A stretch of DNA of 64,000 nt from Caenimonas sedimenti (GTDB taxonomy: Bacteria > Pseudomonadota > Gammaproteobacteria > Burkholderiales > Burkholderiaceae_C), in contig NZ_VOBQ01000018.1 of the NCBI RefSeq assembly GCF_007833165.1, positions 102,571 through 166,570 of the forward strand. The letters run 5' to 3'. Below the pieces are notes generated by a model. It had not been told where the DNA came from. It saw only the letters and a program-made list of their open reading frames with translations, and searched no databases. Position numbers and translations under genes: made by a program. How positions within the stretch are numbered: position 1 is the first letter of the stretch; each line of letters begins with the position of its first letter. Positions 34,771-42,756 of the stretch are shown one piece after another.

Positions 34771-35583
34771 CTACTGGACGACGGCGGAGAGCCGGGTATT
34801 CGCCAATGCGATCGGAAGCCGCACGATGAATTCGCTGCCGGCATCTTCGCCCGCGCAGTGGGCGACGACACCGCCCTCGTGCGCCTTGACCAGTTCGCGC
34901 ACGACCGAGAGCCCGACGCCGAGGCCGATCTCGTTGACCATCGTCGCGCGGGCATCGCGCACGAAGATGTCGAAGACGTGCGGCAGCGCCTGCGCCGTGA
35001 TGCCGATGCCGTTGTCCTTGACCGCGATGACGACGCAGTCCCCGACCGTCGCTGCCGAAAGCGAGATCTCTCCCCCTTCGGGCGTGTACCGGGAGGAGTT
35101 CTCCAGCAGGTTGCCGAACACCTGGGTCAGCCGCGCCGCATCGCCCAGCACCATCAGGGCGCCCGGGTCGCGTTTGACCGAGAAGTGCTGGTGGCGCGTG
35201 TCCATCGAAAGCTGGCAGGTCTCGGCCACCCGGTCGAGCACGGTGCCGACGTCGAGCAGCTTGCGTTCCAGCCGGAACTTGCCGGCACCGATGCTGCTGC
35301 CTTCCAGCAGGTCGCCGATCAACCGGGTGATCTGCGCGACCTGGCCCTTGATCGTGGCCTGGTGCTTCGCATAGGCAACGTCGTCGTTGCGCGCACCGTC
35401 CAGCATCAGCGCGGCCAGCCGCAAGGGCATGAGCGGATTGCGCAATTCGTGGGCGATGGTCGCCAGGAAGGACAGCTGCCGCAGGTGCGCATCGCGGCCG
35501 GCGGCAGTCACCCGCGCCAGTTCCAGCCGCAACGACTCGTTTTCGATCCGCAATGCGGCGGCTTCGCATGCGGGCACGGTCAT
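34771..35583 (-). CDS. soluble histidine kinase without sensor domain
   Basis: A 270-residue kinase made of a short coiled coil (residues 8-30), HisKA (FLATIAHELRNPLMPLRLAA, phospho-His about 46) and an ATPase domain (GNLLENSSRYTPEGG, AVKDNGIGIT, GLGVGLSVVRELV). No transmembrane or sensory domain is present. Its ATG overlaps the stop of the receiver-PAS gene (ATGA). It therefore looks like the catalytic half of a split hybrid kinase whose receiver and PAS sensor are encoded immediately upstream. Confidence 0.92.
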   Translation of the reverse strand: MTVPACEAAALRIENESLRLELARVTAAGRDAHLRQLSFLATIAHELRNPLMPLRLAALMLDGARNDDVAYAKHQATIKGQVAQITRLIGDLLEGSSIGAGKFRLERKLLDVGTVLDRVAETCQLSMDTRHQHFSVKRDPGALMVLGDAARLTQVFGNLLENSSRYTPEGGEISLSAATVGDCVVIAVKDNGIGITAQALPHVFDIFVRDARATMVNEIGLGVGLSVVRELVKAHEGGVVAHCAGEDAGSEFIVRLPIALANTRLSAVVQ

Positions 35584-36428
35584 GATCGCGCCCGCACGGC
35601 CACGCCGATGCCGCGGTAGCCCAGGAACTGGCAGGCGGGGCCGAACATGGGCTCCCCGCTGACCTGGAATTTCTGCAAGCTCCCGTCGGCCTCGGTCCGG
35701 GTGAACACGAAGTCGAGGAACGGCTGCCTCGCTTCGATGGCGGCCTGCAACGCGGCCCGCTCGGCCTGGTTCCAGCCTTCCACCGGCGCGGCCTGCGCGT
35801 CCGGGGCGAACCCCTCCACCCGGATGCCCAGCATCTCCAGCACGGGGCCGGAGACCTTGGTGAAATTGCCCCGTTCGTCCTGCTCCCAGTACCAGTCCGA
35901 GGCCAGCTCGGTCAGGCTGCGGTACCGCGCTTCGCTCTCGCGCAACTCGGCCGTCCGTTCCTGCACCGCGGCCTCCAGGACCTGGCTGTAGTTCTCCAGG
36001 CGCTTGTAGAGCAGCCGCACTTCCAGCATGTTGCGGATGCGCATCCTGACTTCGACCAGGTCGAACGGCTTGCTGATGAAATCCCGCACGCCCGCATGCA
36101 GGGCACGCAACTTGTGCCCGGGCTGCGCGGTGATGACGAGCACCGGCAGGTAGGCGTCCTTGTCGTTGGTCTTCAGGCCCTCGATCACCTGGAAGCCGTC
36201 CATCCCCGGCATCTGCAGGTCCAGCAGGATCAGGTCGTAGCTGTTCTTGCGGTGCAAGGCGCAGACTTCCATGGAGTTCATGGTCGAACTCACGTTCGTG
36301 TAGCCCGCCTGCTCCAGCGTCTGTTCCAGCAGGCTGACATTGGCCTCCTGGTCGTCCACGATCAGGATGCGGGCCGCGAGCGTGTCGGGGATGGTGGTGG
36401 ACATGGTGGCGGAGGTGGGGTCAGACAT
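35580..36428 (-). CDS. receiver-PAS protein (response regulator with sensory domain)
   Basis: A 282-residue cytoplasmic protein. A receiver domain spans about 20-140 (ILIVDDQEANVSLLEQTL; acceptor Asp in LILLDLQMPGMDG; Lys in FISKPFD). A coiled coil (about 145-165) leads to one PAS domain (about 170-280; LTELASDWYWEQDERGNFTK). There is no DNA-binding or enzymatic output, so it must act on a partner, probably the kinase at 34771, which it overlaps by 4 nt. The ATG at 36428 is used; ATGs at 36437 and 36404 are alternatives. It overlaps the upstream hybrid kinase end. Confidence 0.88.
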   Translation of the reverse strand: MSDPTSATMSTTIPDTLAARILIVDDQEANVSLLEQTLEQAGYTNVSSTMNSMEVCALHRKNSYDLILLDLQMPGMDGFQVIEGLKTNDKDAYLPVLVITAQPGHKLRALHAGVRDFISKPFDLVEVRMRIRNMLEVRLLYKRLENYSQVLEAAVQERTAELRESEARYRSLTELASDWYWEQDERGNFTKVSGPVLEMLGIRVEGFAPDAQAAPVEGWNQAERAALQAAIEARQPFLDFVFTRTEADGSLQKFQVSGEPMFGPACQFLGYRGIGVAVRARS

Positions 36429-38118
36429 GGGAGGCATTGCCGCTGGTCTTGCGCGAGAACGCCAGGGCCACGTCCAGCGCGTCCATGAATTCGCTGACCT
36501 TGATCGGCTTGGTGATGTAGTTGAAGAAGCCCGCTTCCAGCGCCTTTTCGATGTCGCGTGGAACGGCGTTGGCGCTCAGCGCGATGATCGGGATGTGCGC
36601 GGTGACGGGATCGGCGCGCAGGATCTGCATCGCTTCGATGCCGCTCATGCCCGGCAGGTTGATGTCCATCAGGATCACCTCGGGCAGGCACGCGCGGGCA
36701 TATTCGATGCCCAGCGTGCCATCCGCGGCACTCAGCATGTTCAGGTCGGCGCGGCGGCCGATGAGCTGCCCGACCAGCTCGAGGTTGGCCGGATTGTCTT
36801 CGACGTACAGCAGCGTACGCAGGGGAGTGCCTTCGGGGACCTTCGGGCGCGCGGTGGACTCGGGGTAGGCCGGCTGCGTCGAGAACTGCGGCGCGGAAGC
36901 CGTCCTGAATTCCACCCAGAAGACGCTGCCCTGGCCCAGGGTGCTGACGACTCCGATGGTCCCGCCCATGAGGTCGACCAGGCGTTTCGTCACCACCAGG
37001 CCGATGCCCGAGCCTTCTTCGGCACTCGCTTCCTTGCCGAGGCGGTTGAAGGGCTGGAACAGCTGGTCGATGTGTTCCGGCGGCAGGCCGATCCCCGTGT
37101 CCCGCACGCTGATCCGGATCGTCGAATTCGACACGGCGGCCGCCTCGACGACGACGCTGCCCTGGGGGCGGTTGTACTTGACCGCATTGAACAGCAGGTT
37201 GATCAGCACCTGCTTCACCCGGGTGCGGTCCGCGGTGATGAAGCGCGGGACGGGGAACTGCGGGAACGTCATGCCGATCCCGCGCGAGCGGGCCTGCGGC
37301 TCGATCATCGCGCGGCACTCGGTGATCACCTCCGCCAGCGACACCGGCTCGTTCGACAGGGTGAGCCGGCCCGACTCGATGAGGGCGAGGTCCAGCACCT
37401 CGTTGATCAGCTCCAGCAGGTACCAGCCCGCCTTGAGGATCTGCTCGATGTTGCGTTTCTGCGTGGGCGTGGGCGCGGGCGCACCGGTTTCGAGCAACTG
37501 GGCGAATCCCAGGATGGCATTCAGCGGCGTGCGCAGCTCGTGGCTCATGCTGGAGAGGAAGTCCGATTTGGCGCGATTGGCCTGTTCGGCAACGGCCATC
37601 GCCTTCTTCAACTCCGATTCGACACGCTTGCGCGCCGAATTGTCGGCACCGATCAGCAGGTAGCCGATGATGTTCCTGGCGTCGTCCCGCAGTGCCGTGA
37701 TCGAGACGATCGCCGGGAACCGGCTGCCGTCCTTGCAGATGTAGGTGAGCTCGTAGATGTCCTCGATGCCGCGCGAAGCCTTGAAGGCCAGTGCCTCGAA
37801 GCCGGGCGCGATGATGGTGCCGAGCTCGAGGGTCAGCGCCTCGGCGCGCTCCTTCACTTCCTGCGGATCGTGGATGTCGCTCGGGCTGATGCGGTTCACC
37901 ACTTCATCGGCGGCGTAGCCCAGCATGCGCTCGGCCCCGATGTTGAACAGCTGGATGATGCCGGCTTCGTCCGTCGCGATGATGGAAAAGGTGGCACTGG
38001 TCAGGATGGCGTTCTGCAGCGCCACCGCCTTCACGAGGGCCAGGGCGCGCTCCGGGGCAACGCCGTCGGAGATGAAGGGGTCATTCCCGGCGGGAGAATT
38101 GCTTGTTGTTGCGGGCAT
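36421..38118 (-). CDS. PAS-hybrid histidine kinase
   Basis: A 565-residue soluble hybrid kinase. A PAS domain (about 35-165; FSIIATDEAGIIQLFNIGAE; YICKDGSRFPAIVS) is followed by HisKA (SDFLSSMSHELRTPLNAILG, phospho-His about 193), an ATPase domain (NLLFNAVKYNRPQG, RDTGIGLPPEHIDQL, GSGIGLVVTK) and a C-terminal receiver (acceptor Asp in VILMDINLPGMSG). No transmembrane segments are seen, so the signal is cytoplasmic. It is the first of three overlapping genes (36421, 35580, 34771) that together form a multistep phosphorelay. Confidence 0.93.
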   Translation of the reverse strand: MPATTSNSPAGNDPFISDGVAPERALALVKAVALQNAILTSATFSIIATDEAGIIQLFNIGAERMLGYAADEVVNRISPSDIHDPQEVKERAEALTLELGTIIAPGFEALAFKASRGIEDIYELTYICKDGSRFPAIVSITALRDDARNIIGYLLIGADNSARKRVESELKKAMAVAEQANRAKSDFLSSMSHELRTPLNAILGFAQLLETGAPAPTPTQKRNIEQILKAGWYLLELINEVLDLALIESGRLTLSNEPVSLAEVITECRAMIEPQARSRGIGMTFPQFPVPRFITADRTRVKQVLINLLFNAVKYNRPQGSVVVEAAAVSNSTIRISVRDTGIGLPPEHIDQLFQPFNRLGKEASAEEGSGIGLVVTKRLVDLMGGTIGVVSTLGQGSVFWVEFRTASAPQFSTQPAYPESTARPKVPEGTPLRTLLYVEDNPANLELVGQLIGRRADLNMLSAADGTLGIEYARACLPEVILMDINLPGMSGIEAMQILRADPVTAHIPIIALSANAVPRDIEKALEAGFFNYITKPIKVSEFMDALDVALAFSRKTSGNASHV

Positions 38119-38184
38119 CGGCCGACGCTAACAGGGCGCCGGTCCGCCGTATGTGCGCTGCCGCACGCAACGCCAAAAGCCGCA

Positions 38185-38928
38185 CTACGGCAGGGGCACC
38201 GCTTCCCGGGGGACGTCCGACATCAGCCGCCCGTATTCGCGCCAAACCACGCCGTAGCACTCGCAGACCGCGCTTTCCAGGCCGGAACGGTCGAGCACGT
38301 CGATGTGGCCCCGCCGGTAGCGGATCAGCCCGGCGCGCTGCAGGTTGCCGGCCGCCTCCGTCACGCCCTCCCGGCGCACGCCCAGCATCCGGGCGATCAG
38401 TTCCTGCGTCATCGTCAGCGAGTCGCTGTCCATGCGGTCGAGACTGAGGAGCAGCGCGCGGCACAGCTGCTGCTCCACGGAATGGTGCCGGTTGCAGACG
38501 GCCGTCTGCGTCATCTGCGTCATCAGGGACTGGGTGTACCGCAGCAGCAGGCGCATGGAGGCGCCCATCCGGTAGAACTCCTGCTGCAGCAGGCCAACCG
38601 GCAGCCGATAGGCGTGCCCGGCGCTGCGAACCACGGCCCGGCTGGGCGTGGTGTCGCCGCCCATGAAGAGCGAGATGCCGACGATGCCTTCATTGCCCAC
38701 GACGCCGATCTCGGCCGACGCGCCGTCTTCCAGCACATAGAGCAGGGAAACGATGCAGGTCGTGGGGAAGTAGGCGTGGGCCATCCGCCCGCCGGATTCG
38801 CTCAGGACTTCCCCCAGTGGCATCCGCACCAGTTCGAGCCCCGCTTCGATCCGCGCGTATTCCGCCAGGGGCAGGGCCGCCAGCAGGTGGTTCTGGGTGG
38901 TGGCGTGGGGCGCGGGCATCCGGCCCAT
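38185..38928 (-). CDS. Crp/Fnr-family transcriptional regulator
   Basis: A 247-residue regulator. The cyclic-nucleotide-binding-like domain (about 15-140) lacks the full cAMP-binding PBC motif and has no N-terminal Fnr Cys cluster. A winged helix (about 155-220) contains LTMTQELIARMLGVRREGVTEAAG. The sequence FPTTCIVSLLYVLEDGASAEIGVVG is typical of a Crp/Fnr subgroup common in Burkholderiales. Start choice is between ATGs at 38928 and 38919. It could respond to the kinase operon signal, but nothing shows this directly. It is divergent from the crystallin-like gene. Confidence 0.88.
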   Translation of the reverse strand: MGRMPAPHATTQNHLLAALPLAEYARIEAGLELVRMPLGEVLSESGGRMAHAYFPTTCIVSLLYVLEDGASAEIGVVGNEGIVGISLFMGGDTTPSRAVVRSAGHAYRLPVGLLQQEFYRMGASMRLLLRYTQSLMTQMTQTAVCNRHHSVEQQLCRALLLSLDRMDSDSLTMTQELIARMLGVRREGVTEAAGNLQRAGLIRYRRGHIDVLDRSGLESAVCECYGVVWREYGRLMSDVPREAVPLP

Positions 38929-39050
38929 TGTGCGCCCCGGGCGCAAAGCGTAGGACAAGGGGCCGTCTTCGCGGCTGCGTGCGGTGGCGCACCGACGCTG
39001 CATGGCGCCCTGCCTACTCTCCAGCCACACACACACAACGAGGTCCCACC

Positions 39051-39866
39051 ATGAAGACAACGATCCGCACGCTGCTCGCCCTGAGCAGCATCGCATTCGC
39101 CGCGCAGGCCGCCGCGCAAGTCACGTTCTACGAGAACGAAAACTTCCAGGGGCGCTCGTATTCGACGCAGGCCCCCGTCCGCAACGCCGAGCGCGGTGGT
39201 TTCAACGACCGCATCTCGTCCGTCATCGTGGTGGGCCAGCGCTGGGAAGCCTGCGGCGACGCGCGCTTCCAGGGCCGCTGCGTCGTGCTGCGCCCCGGGC
39301 AGTACCCGTCGCTCTCCGCGATGGGCATGAACGACCGCATCTCGTCGGCCCGCCCGCTGGCCGCCAGCGTCCAGGTCGCCGACAGTGCTTACGCACCGAT
39401 GCCGGTCGTGGCGCAGGATTTCCGCCGCCGCGGCAACGAGCGCATGCATGAGGCCGACGTGCGGTCCGCGCGCGCCGTGCTCGGCACGCCGGCCCAGCGC
39501 TGCTGGGTCGAACGCGAGCAGGTCGTGCAACAACCCTCGTCCAACGTCAATGTCCCCGGCGCCGCCATCGGCGCGATCGTGGGCGGCATCCTCGGCCACC
39601 AGGTCGGCGGCGGCAGCGGCAAGAAGATCGCCACCGTGGGCGGCGCCGTCGGCGGCGCGGCACTGGGCGCGCAATACGGCCGCACCTCGGACCAGCAACA
39701 AGTCAGCTCGCAGGAAGTGCGCCGCTGCGACAGCAATCCCGCCCAGGCCACGCCGGCCTACTGGGACGTGGTCTACGAGTTTCGCGGCCAGGAGCACCGC
39801 GTGCAGATGGCGTCCGACCCGGGCCGCACCGTGCGCGTCAATTCGCGTGGCGAGCCGCGCGCCTGA
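39051..39866 (+). CDS. exported beta/gamma-crystallin and glycine-zipper protein
   Basis: A 271-residue envelope protein. Signal peptide residues 1-22 (AAQAAAQ). Residues about 23-105 are a beta/gamma-crystallin domain with two Greek-key motifs (VTFYENENFQGRSY, WEACGDARFQGRCVVLRPG, ISSARPL), folds that often bind calcium. Residues about 165-210 form a glycine-zipper (GAAIGAIVGGILGHQVGGG; VGGAVGGAALGAQYG) as in outer-membrane 2TM proteins. Cys residues at RCWVE and RRCDS may form a disulphide. It precedes a BON lipoprotein gene by 42 bp, suggesting a shared envelope-stability role. Confidence 0.88.
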   Translation: MKTTIRTLLALSSIAFAAQAAAQVTFYENENFQGRSYSTQAPVRNAERGGFNDRISSVIVVGQRWEACGDARFQGRCVVLRPGQYPSLSAMGMNDRISSARPLAASVQVADSAYAPMPVVAQDFRRRGNERMHEADVRSARAVLGTPAQRCWVEREQVVQQPSSNVNVPGAAIGAIVGGILGHQVGGGSGKKIATVGGAVGGAALGAQYGRTSDQQQVSSQEVRRCDSNPAQATPAYWDVVYEFRGQEHRVQMASDPGRTVRVNSRGEPRA

Positions 39867-39908
39867 TCCGCACCCCATCCGCTTCAACCACCTTTCGAAA
39901 GTCCAATC

Positions 39909-40220
39909 ATGAACAAGCATTCCATCGCCATCGTCCTGCTCACCGCTTCCTTCCTGACGCTGTCCGGCTGTGCCGTGACCCGCGGCCAGGAAACCGTCGG
40001 TGCCTACATCGATGACACCGCCATCACCACCGCGGTGAAGGCCAAGTTCGTCGGCAACACCGCGGTCGACGCATCCAGCATCGGCGTGGAAACGCTCAAC
40101 GGCACCGTGATGCTGTCCGGGTTCGCCAAGAATTCGAACGAACGCAGCACCGCCGAAACCGTGGCGCGCAGCGTCAATGGCGTCCGCTCGGTGCGCAACG
40201 AGATTTCGGTCCGTCCTTAA
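39909..40220 (+). CDS. BON-domain lipoprotein
   Basis: A 103-residue lipoprotein (lipobox LSGC, Cys21) with one BON domain (about 34-102; DDTAITTAVKAKFVGN, VETLNGTVMLSGFAKN, VNGVRSVRNEISV). BON domains bind phospholipid and help maintain the outer membrane; this single-domain form resembles half of OsmY/DolP. It sits right behind the crystallin-like gene in the same direction. The last codons are followed by about 35 bp to the oppositely oriented Cj0069-type gene. Confidence 0.9.
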   Translation: MNKHSIAIVLLTASFLTLSGCAVTRGQETVGAYIDDTAITTAVKAKFVGNTAVDASSIGVETLNGTVMLSGFAKNSNERSTAETVARSVNGVRSVRNEISVRP

Positions 40221-40257
40221 GCTCCAGCAGACTTGACGCCGACTTGACCCGGGCTCG

Positions 40258-41301
40258 CTAAATGCGGCCTGGGTCAAGCCGCGACTGGACGGCCCGCACC
40301 AACGGCTGGACGGCCGCAGGAGGAAAGGGCGCCACGCTGCTGACGTTGATCTCGCACAGCACGAAGCGCTCCTCCGCGTCCTCCCTGGATTCGCCCAGCA
40401 GGAAATCGCAATCCCAGAGCAGGGGCAGCTGCTCGTGCGGCAGTCCCACGCAAGACCGCAGCATCTCGATCCAACCGCTTTCGAGCCGCTTCCGCAAGCC
40501 CTGGAACTGGGCCAGCTCCGCATCGTGGTACAGCCTGGGGCCCGGCGTGGGCGCCACTTCCCCCGGCCGCGCCGGAAACAGTGCGTTGACCGCCTGGTGC
40601 CCGAAGCCGGCGACGCGGTCGCCCACCAGGTAGGCCCGCACCATCCCCTCCACCAGCCGCGGCTGCCAGGCCTGGTCGATCATGTGGCCGCCATTCGCCG
40701 GCTCGAAATAGGGCGCGAGCGTCACGCGCAAGGCCGTGGGGGTCATCGTCTCCTCGCTGCTGCCACGCTGCGCGTGGCGCACGCGAAGGGCCGTCCATGG
40801 CGCCGCGGGGTCGACGGCCTCGATCCGCCAGATGCCGGCGCCGCTCTGGCCCCGGTGCTGCTTGAGCACGCGCGGCCCGCTGGCGAGCCGGCGCGGCAGT
40901 TCCTCTTCGAGTTGGGCCAGGCTGCCGATCCGGTACACGTCGCTGCCGAAGGGCAGCTGGCGCGTCTCGACCAGCACGTCCTTGGTTCCGAGCTTGAGGA
41001 TGGCGTCGGGGTGCGCGCTGACGGTGACCCCGCGGGCCGCCAGGCGCCGCAGCATGGCGTCGAGCCGGTCGCGGCGGCGTCCGCCCTCGACCGGATTGCA
41101 CCAGACCAGCACGAGGCGAGCAGCCTGCAACTGGGCTTCCACTTCATCGGCAAAATCGTCGTGATAGACCGCTGGGGCGGCCTCGATGCCGGCGGCCGCG
41201 AAGGCCTGGAACAATTCGGCGAACCGGCTTTCGGCGGGCTCGGAGCGGTCGCGCGTGGCGCGATCACCGGGGTAGAGCAGGGCGAGGGGGGAATGTTGCA
41301 A
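40258..41301 (-). CDS. Cj0069-family ATP-grasp-like protein
   Basis: A 347-residue protein matching the Cj0069 group (named from Campylobacter). It contains ATP-grasp features: LKLGTKDVLVETRQLPFGSD, the Gly-rich/Lys segment RVLKQHRGQSGAGIWRIE and the metal-binding end RFVLCEINVSSVAPFP (Glu, Asn). ATP-grasp enzymes join a carboxylate to an amine or thiol; the substrate is unknown. It begins at a TTG (41301) backed by AAGGAG 7 nt upstream; an ATG in another frame overlaps that site. No biosynthetic cluster surrounds it. Confidence 0.78.
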   Translation of the reverse strand: MQHSPLALLYPGDRATRDRSEPAESRFAELFQAFAAAGIEAAPAVYHDDFADEVEAQLQAARLVLVWCNPVEGGRRRDRLDAMLRRLAARGVTVSAHPDAILKLGTKDVLVETRQLPFGSDVYRIGSLAQLEEELPRRLASGPRVLKQHRGQSGAGIWRIEAVDPAAPWTALRVRHAQRGSSEETMTPTALRVTLAPYFEPANGGHMIDQAWQPRLVEGMVRAYLVGDRVAGFGHQAVNALFPARPGEVAPTPGPRLYHDAELAQFQGLRKRLESGWIEMLRSCVGLPHEQLPLLWDCDFLLGESREDAEERFVLCEINVSSVAPFPPAAVQPLVRAVQSRLDPGRI

Positions 41302-41402
41302 GATCGCGCTCCTTCATGGGTCAGGCCCAAAAGAGACGCAGAACTTGGAGGCAGCGGCCTCTGGTGCACGGGGCGTCTGCCGAAGGCCCCGCTGCGGCCA
41401 TT

Positions 41403-42392
41403 CTAGCCGGGCAATTGCAGAACGACGTTGCCCGCGGCGCGCCCGGACTCCACCAGTTCGTGCGCTGCGGCGATCTCGGCCAGCGGCAGCCGGGCCGCGA
41501 TGTTGTGCTGCAGCGCCCCGCGCTCAAGCATGCGGGTGAGCGTGGTGACGGCGCGTTCGCGGTCGCCCGGTGCCAGGTGGTAGACGATGAAGAACTTCAG
41601 CTGCAGGTTGCGCGCGATCAGCGGGAAAAAGGGCAACTGCATGGTGGGAGAGCCGCTCCCGTAGACCACGCATTCGCCGCCCGGACGCAGCATCTTCAGG
41701 TCGGCCTCCGCGTTGGCCGCGAAATCCAGCTCGATGATGCGATCGACGCCGAGGCCGCCGGTCAGGGCGAGCACGCGTTCGGCGAGTGGCTCGGTCTGGT
41801 AGAACACGACTTCGTCCGCCCCCGCCTCGCGCGCCAGCACCGCTTTCTCCGGCGTGCTGACCGTGGCGATCACGCGCGCGGCACCCAGGCGGCCCGCCAT
41901 CTGCACGGCGTAGTGGCCAACCGCGCCGGCACCACCGGCCACCAGCACCGTCTTGCCCGCGACGCCTCCGTCCATCAGCACGGCGTGCAGGGCGGTGAGC
42001 GCCGGGATGCCCAGGCAGGCACCGGCGGCGCCCTCGACACCGGTTGGCAGAAGCACGGCCTGCGCCTGCGGCAGGCAAACCGATTCGCAGGCCGTGCCGT
42101 GCGGCCGGCCCCAGGCGGCGTTCCAGGTCCAGACGCGTTGGCCGATCCGCACCTTGGCAACCCCATCGCCCACCGCGTCGATCACGCCGGCCCCGTCGCT
42201 GTGCGGGATGATCCGCGGGAAAGGCAGCTCCTTGCTGCGCAGGCCCAGGCGCGATTTCACGTCCGACGGATTGACGCCCGACCACTCGATCCGCACGCGA
42301 ACTTCACCGGCGCCGGGCTGCGGCTCGGGCAGGGCGCCGAGCTGCAGGACCTCGCGGGCCGGGCCCACCTTTTCGTAGAAGGCTGCTTGCAT
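41403..42392 (-). CDS. NADPH:quinone oxidoreductase (zinc-independent MDR family)
   Basis: A 329-residue medium-chain dehydrogenase/reductase. The N-terminal GroES-like part has GEVRVRIEWSGVNPSDVKSR and the Rossmann motif is VLVAGGAGAVGHYAVQMAG (about 145-165). It lacks the Cys cluster of the structural zinc and the catalytic zinc ligands, as in quinone oxidoreductases (QOR/zeta-crystallin). It probably reduces quinones or enones using NADPH. The ATG at 42392 is 16 bp after the amber-interrupted small gene, so the two were probably co-transcribed. Confidence 0.9.
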   Translation of the reverse strand: MQAAFYEKVGPAREVLQLGALPEPQPGAGEVRVRIEWSGVNPSDVKSRLGLRSKELPFPRIIPHSDGAGVIDAVGDGVAKVRIGQRVWTWNAAWGRPHGTACESVCLPQAQAVLLPTGVEGAAGACLGIPALTALHAVLMDGGVAGKTVLVAGGAGAVGHYAVQMAGRLGAARVIATVSTPEKAVLAREAGADEVVFYQTEPLAERVLALTGGLGVDRIIELDFAANAEADLKMLRPGGECVVYGSGSPTMQLPFFPLIARNLQLKFFIVYHLAPGDRERAVTTLTRMLERGALQHNIAARLPLAEIAAAHELVESGRAAGNVVLQLPG

Positions 42393-42408
42393 GGCGGCAG
42401 TCTACGCT

Positions 42409-42663
42409 TCAGTCGGGGACGAAGCGCGCCCTGAAATTCGCCGCGTCCGCCTCCAGCTCGAACGTCACCAGCTGGCCGTTCCTGCCGTCCGCCAGGCGGT
42501 GCGCGGCGAACAGGCTCCACCTGCCCTTCGGACCATAGCTGGGCGGATCGATGAGCGCCTACGGATGCAGCACGAACTCCTGGTGCGCGAAGATTTCCCG
42601 GTCGCGGTTGCGCGGGGACGGGAAGAGCTTGTAGGCCTTGGTGGTGATCGTCGTTTCGGGCAT
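42409..42663 (-). pseudogene. small gene interrupted by an in-frame amber codon
   Basis: From the ATG at 42663 the frame reads MPETTITTKAYKLFPSPRNR ... EFVLHP, then TAG (42559-42561), then continues without another stop as ALIDPPSYGPKGRWSLFAAH ... FRARFVPD to TGA at 42409. The full 84-codon frame is coherent in composition on both sides of the amber, so a single substitution (for example in a CAG or TGG codon) seems to have broken it. Function unknown. It leads directly into the quinone oxidoreductase gene. A sequencing error or readthrough are other explanations. Confidence 0.6.
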
Positions 42664-42756
42664 GGCTTCCACTGTACGGGAGGTCGGCGGGCCGTCACGA
42701 GTGCGCGGTGCGGCCGCCCCGGTTCACAATCCGTCGCTAAAGCAGGAAGACAAGCC

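Noticed and set aside
36340..39054. A 904-codon plus-strand frame opposite the PAS-hybrid kinase and Crp/Fnr genes
   Set aside because: It spans several real genes antisense, with biased composition; it arises from GC-rich codon structure.
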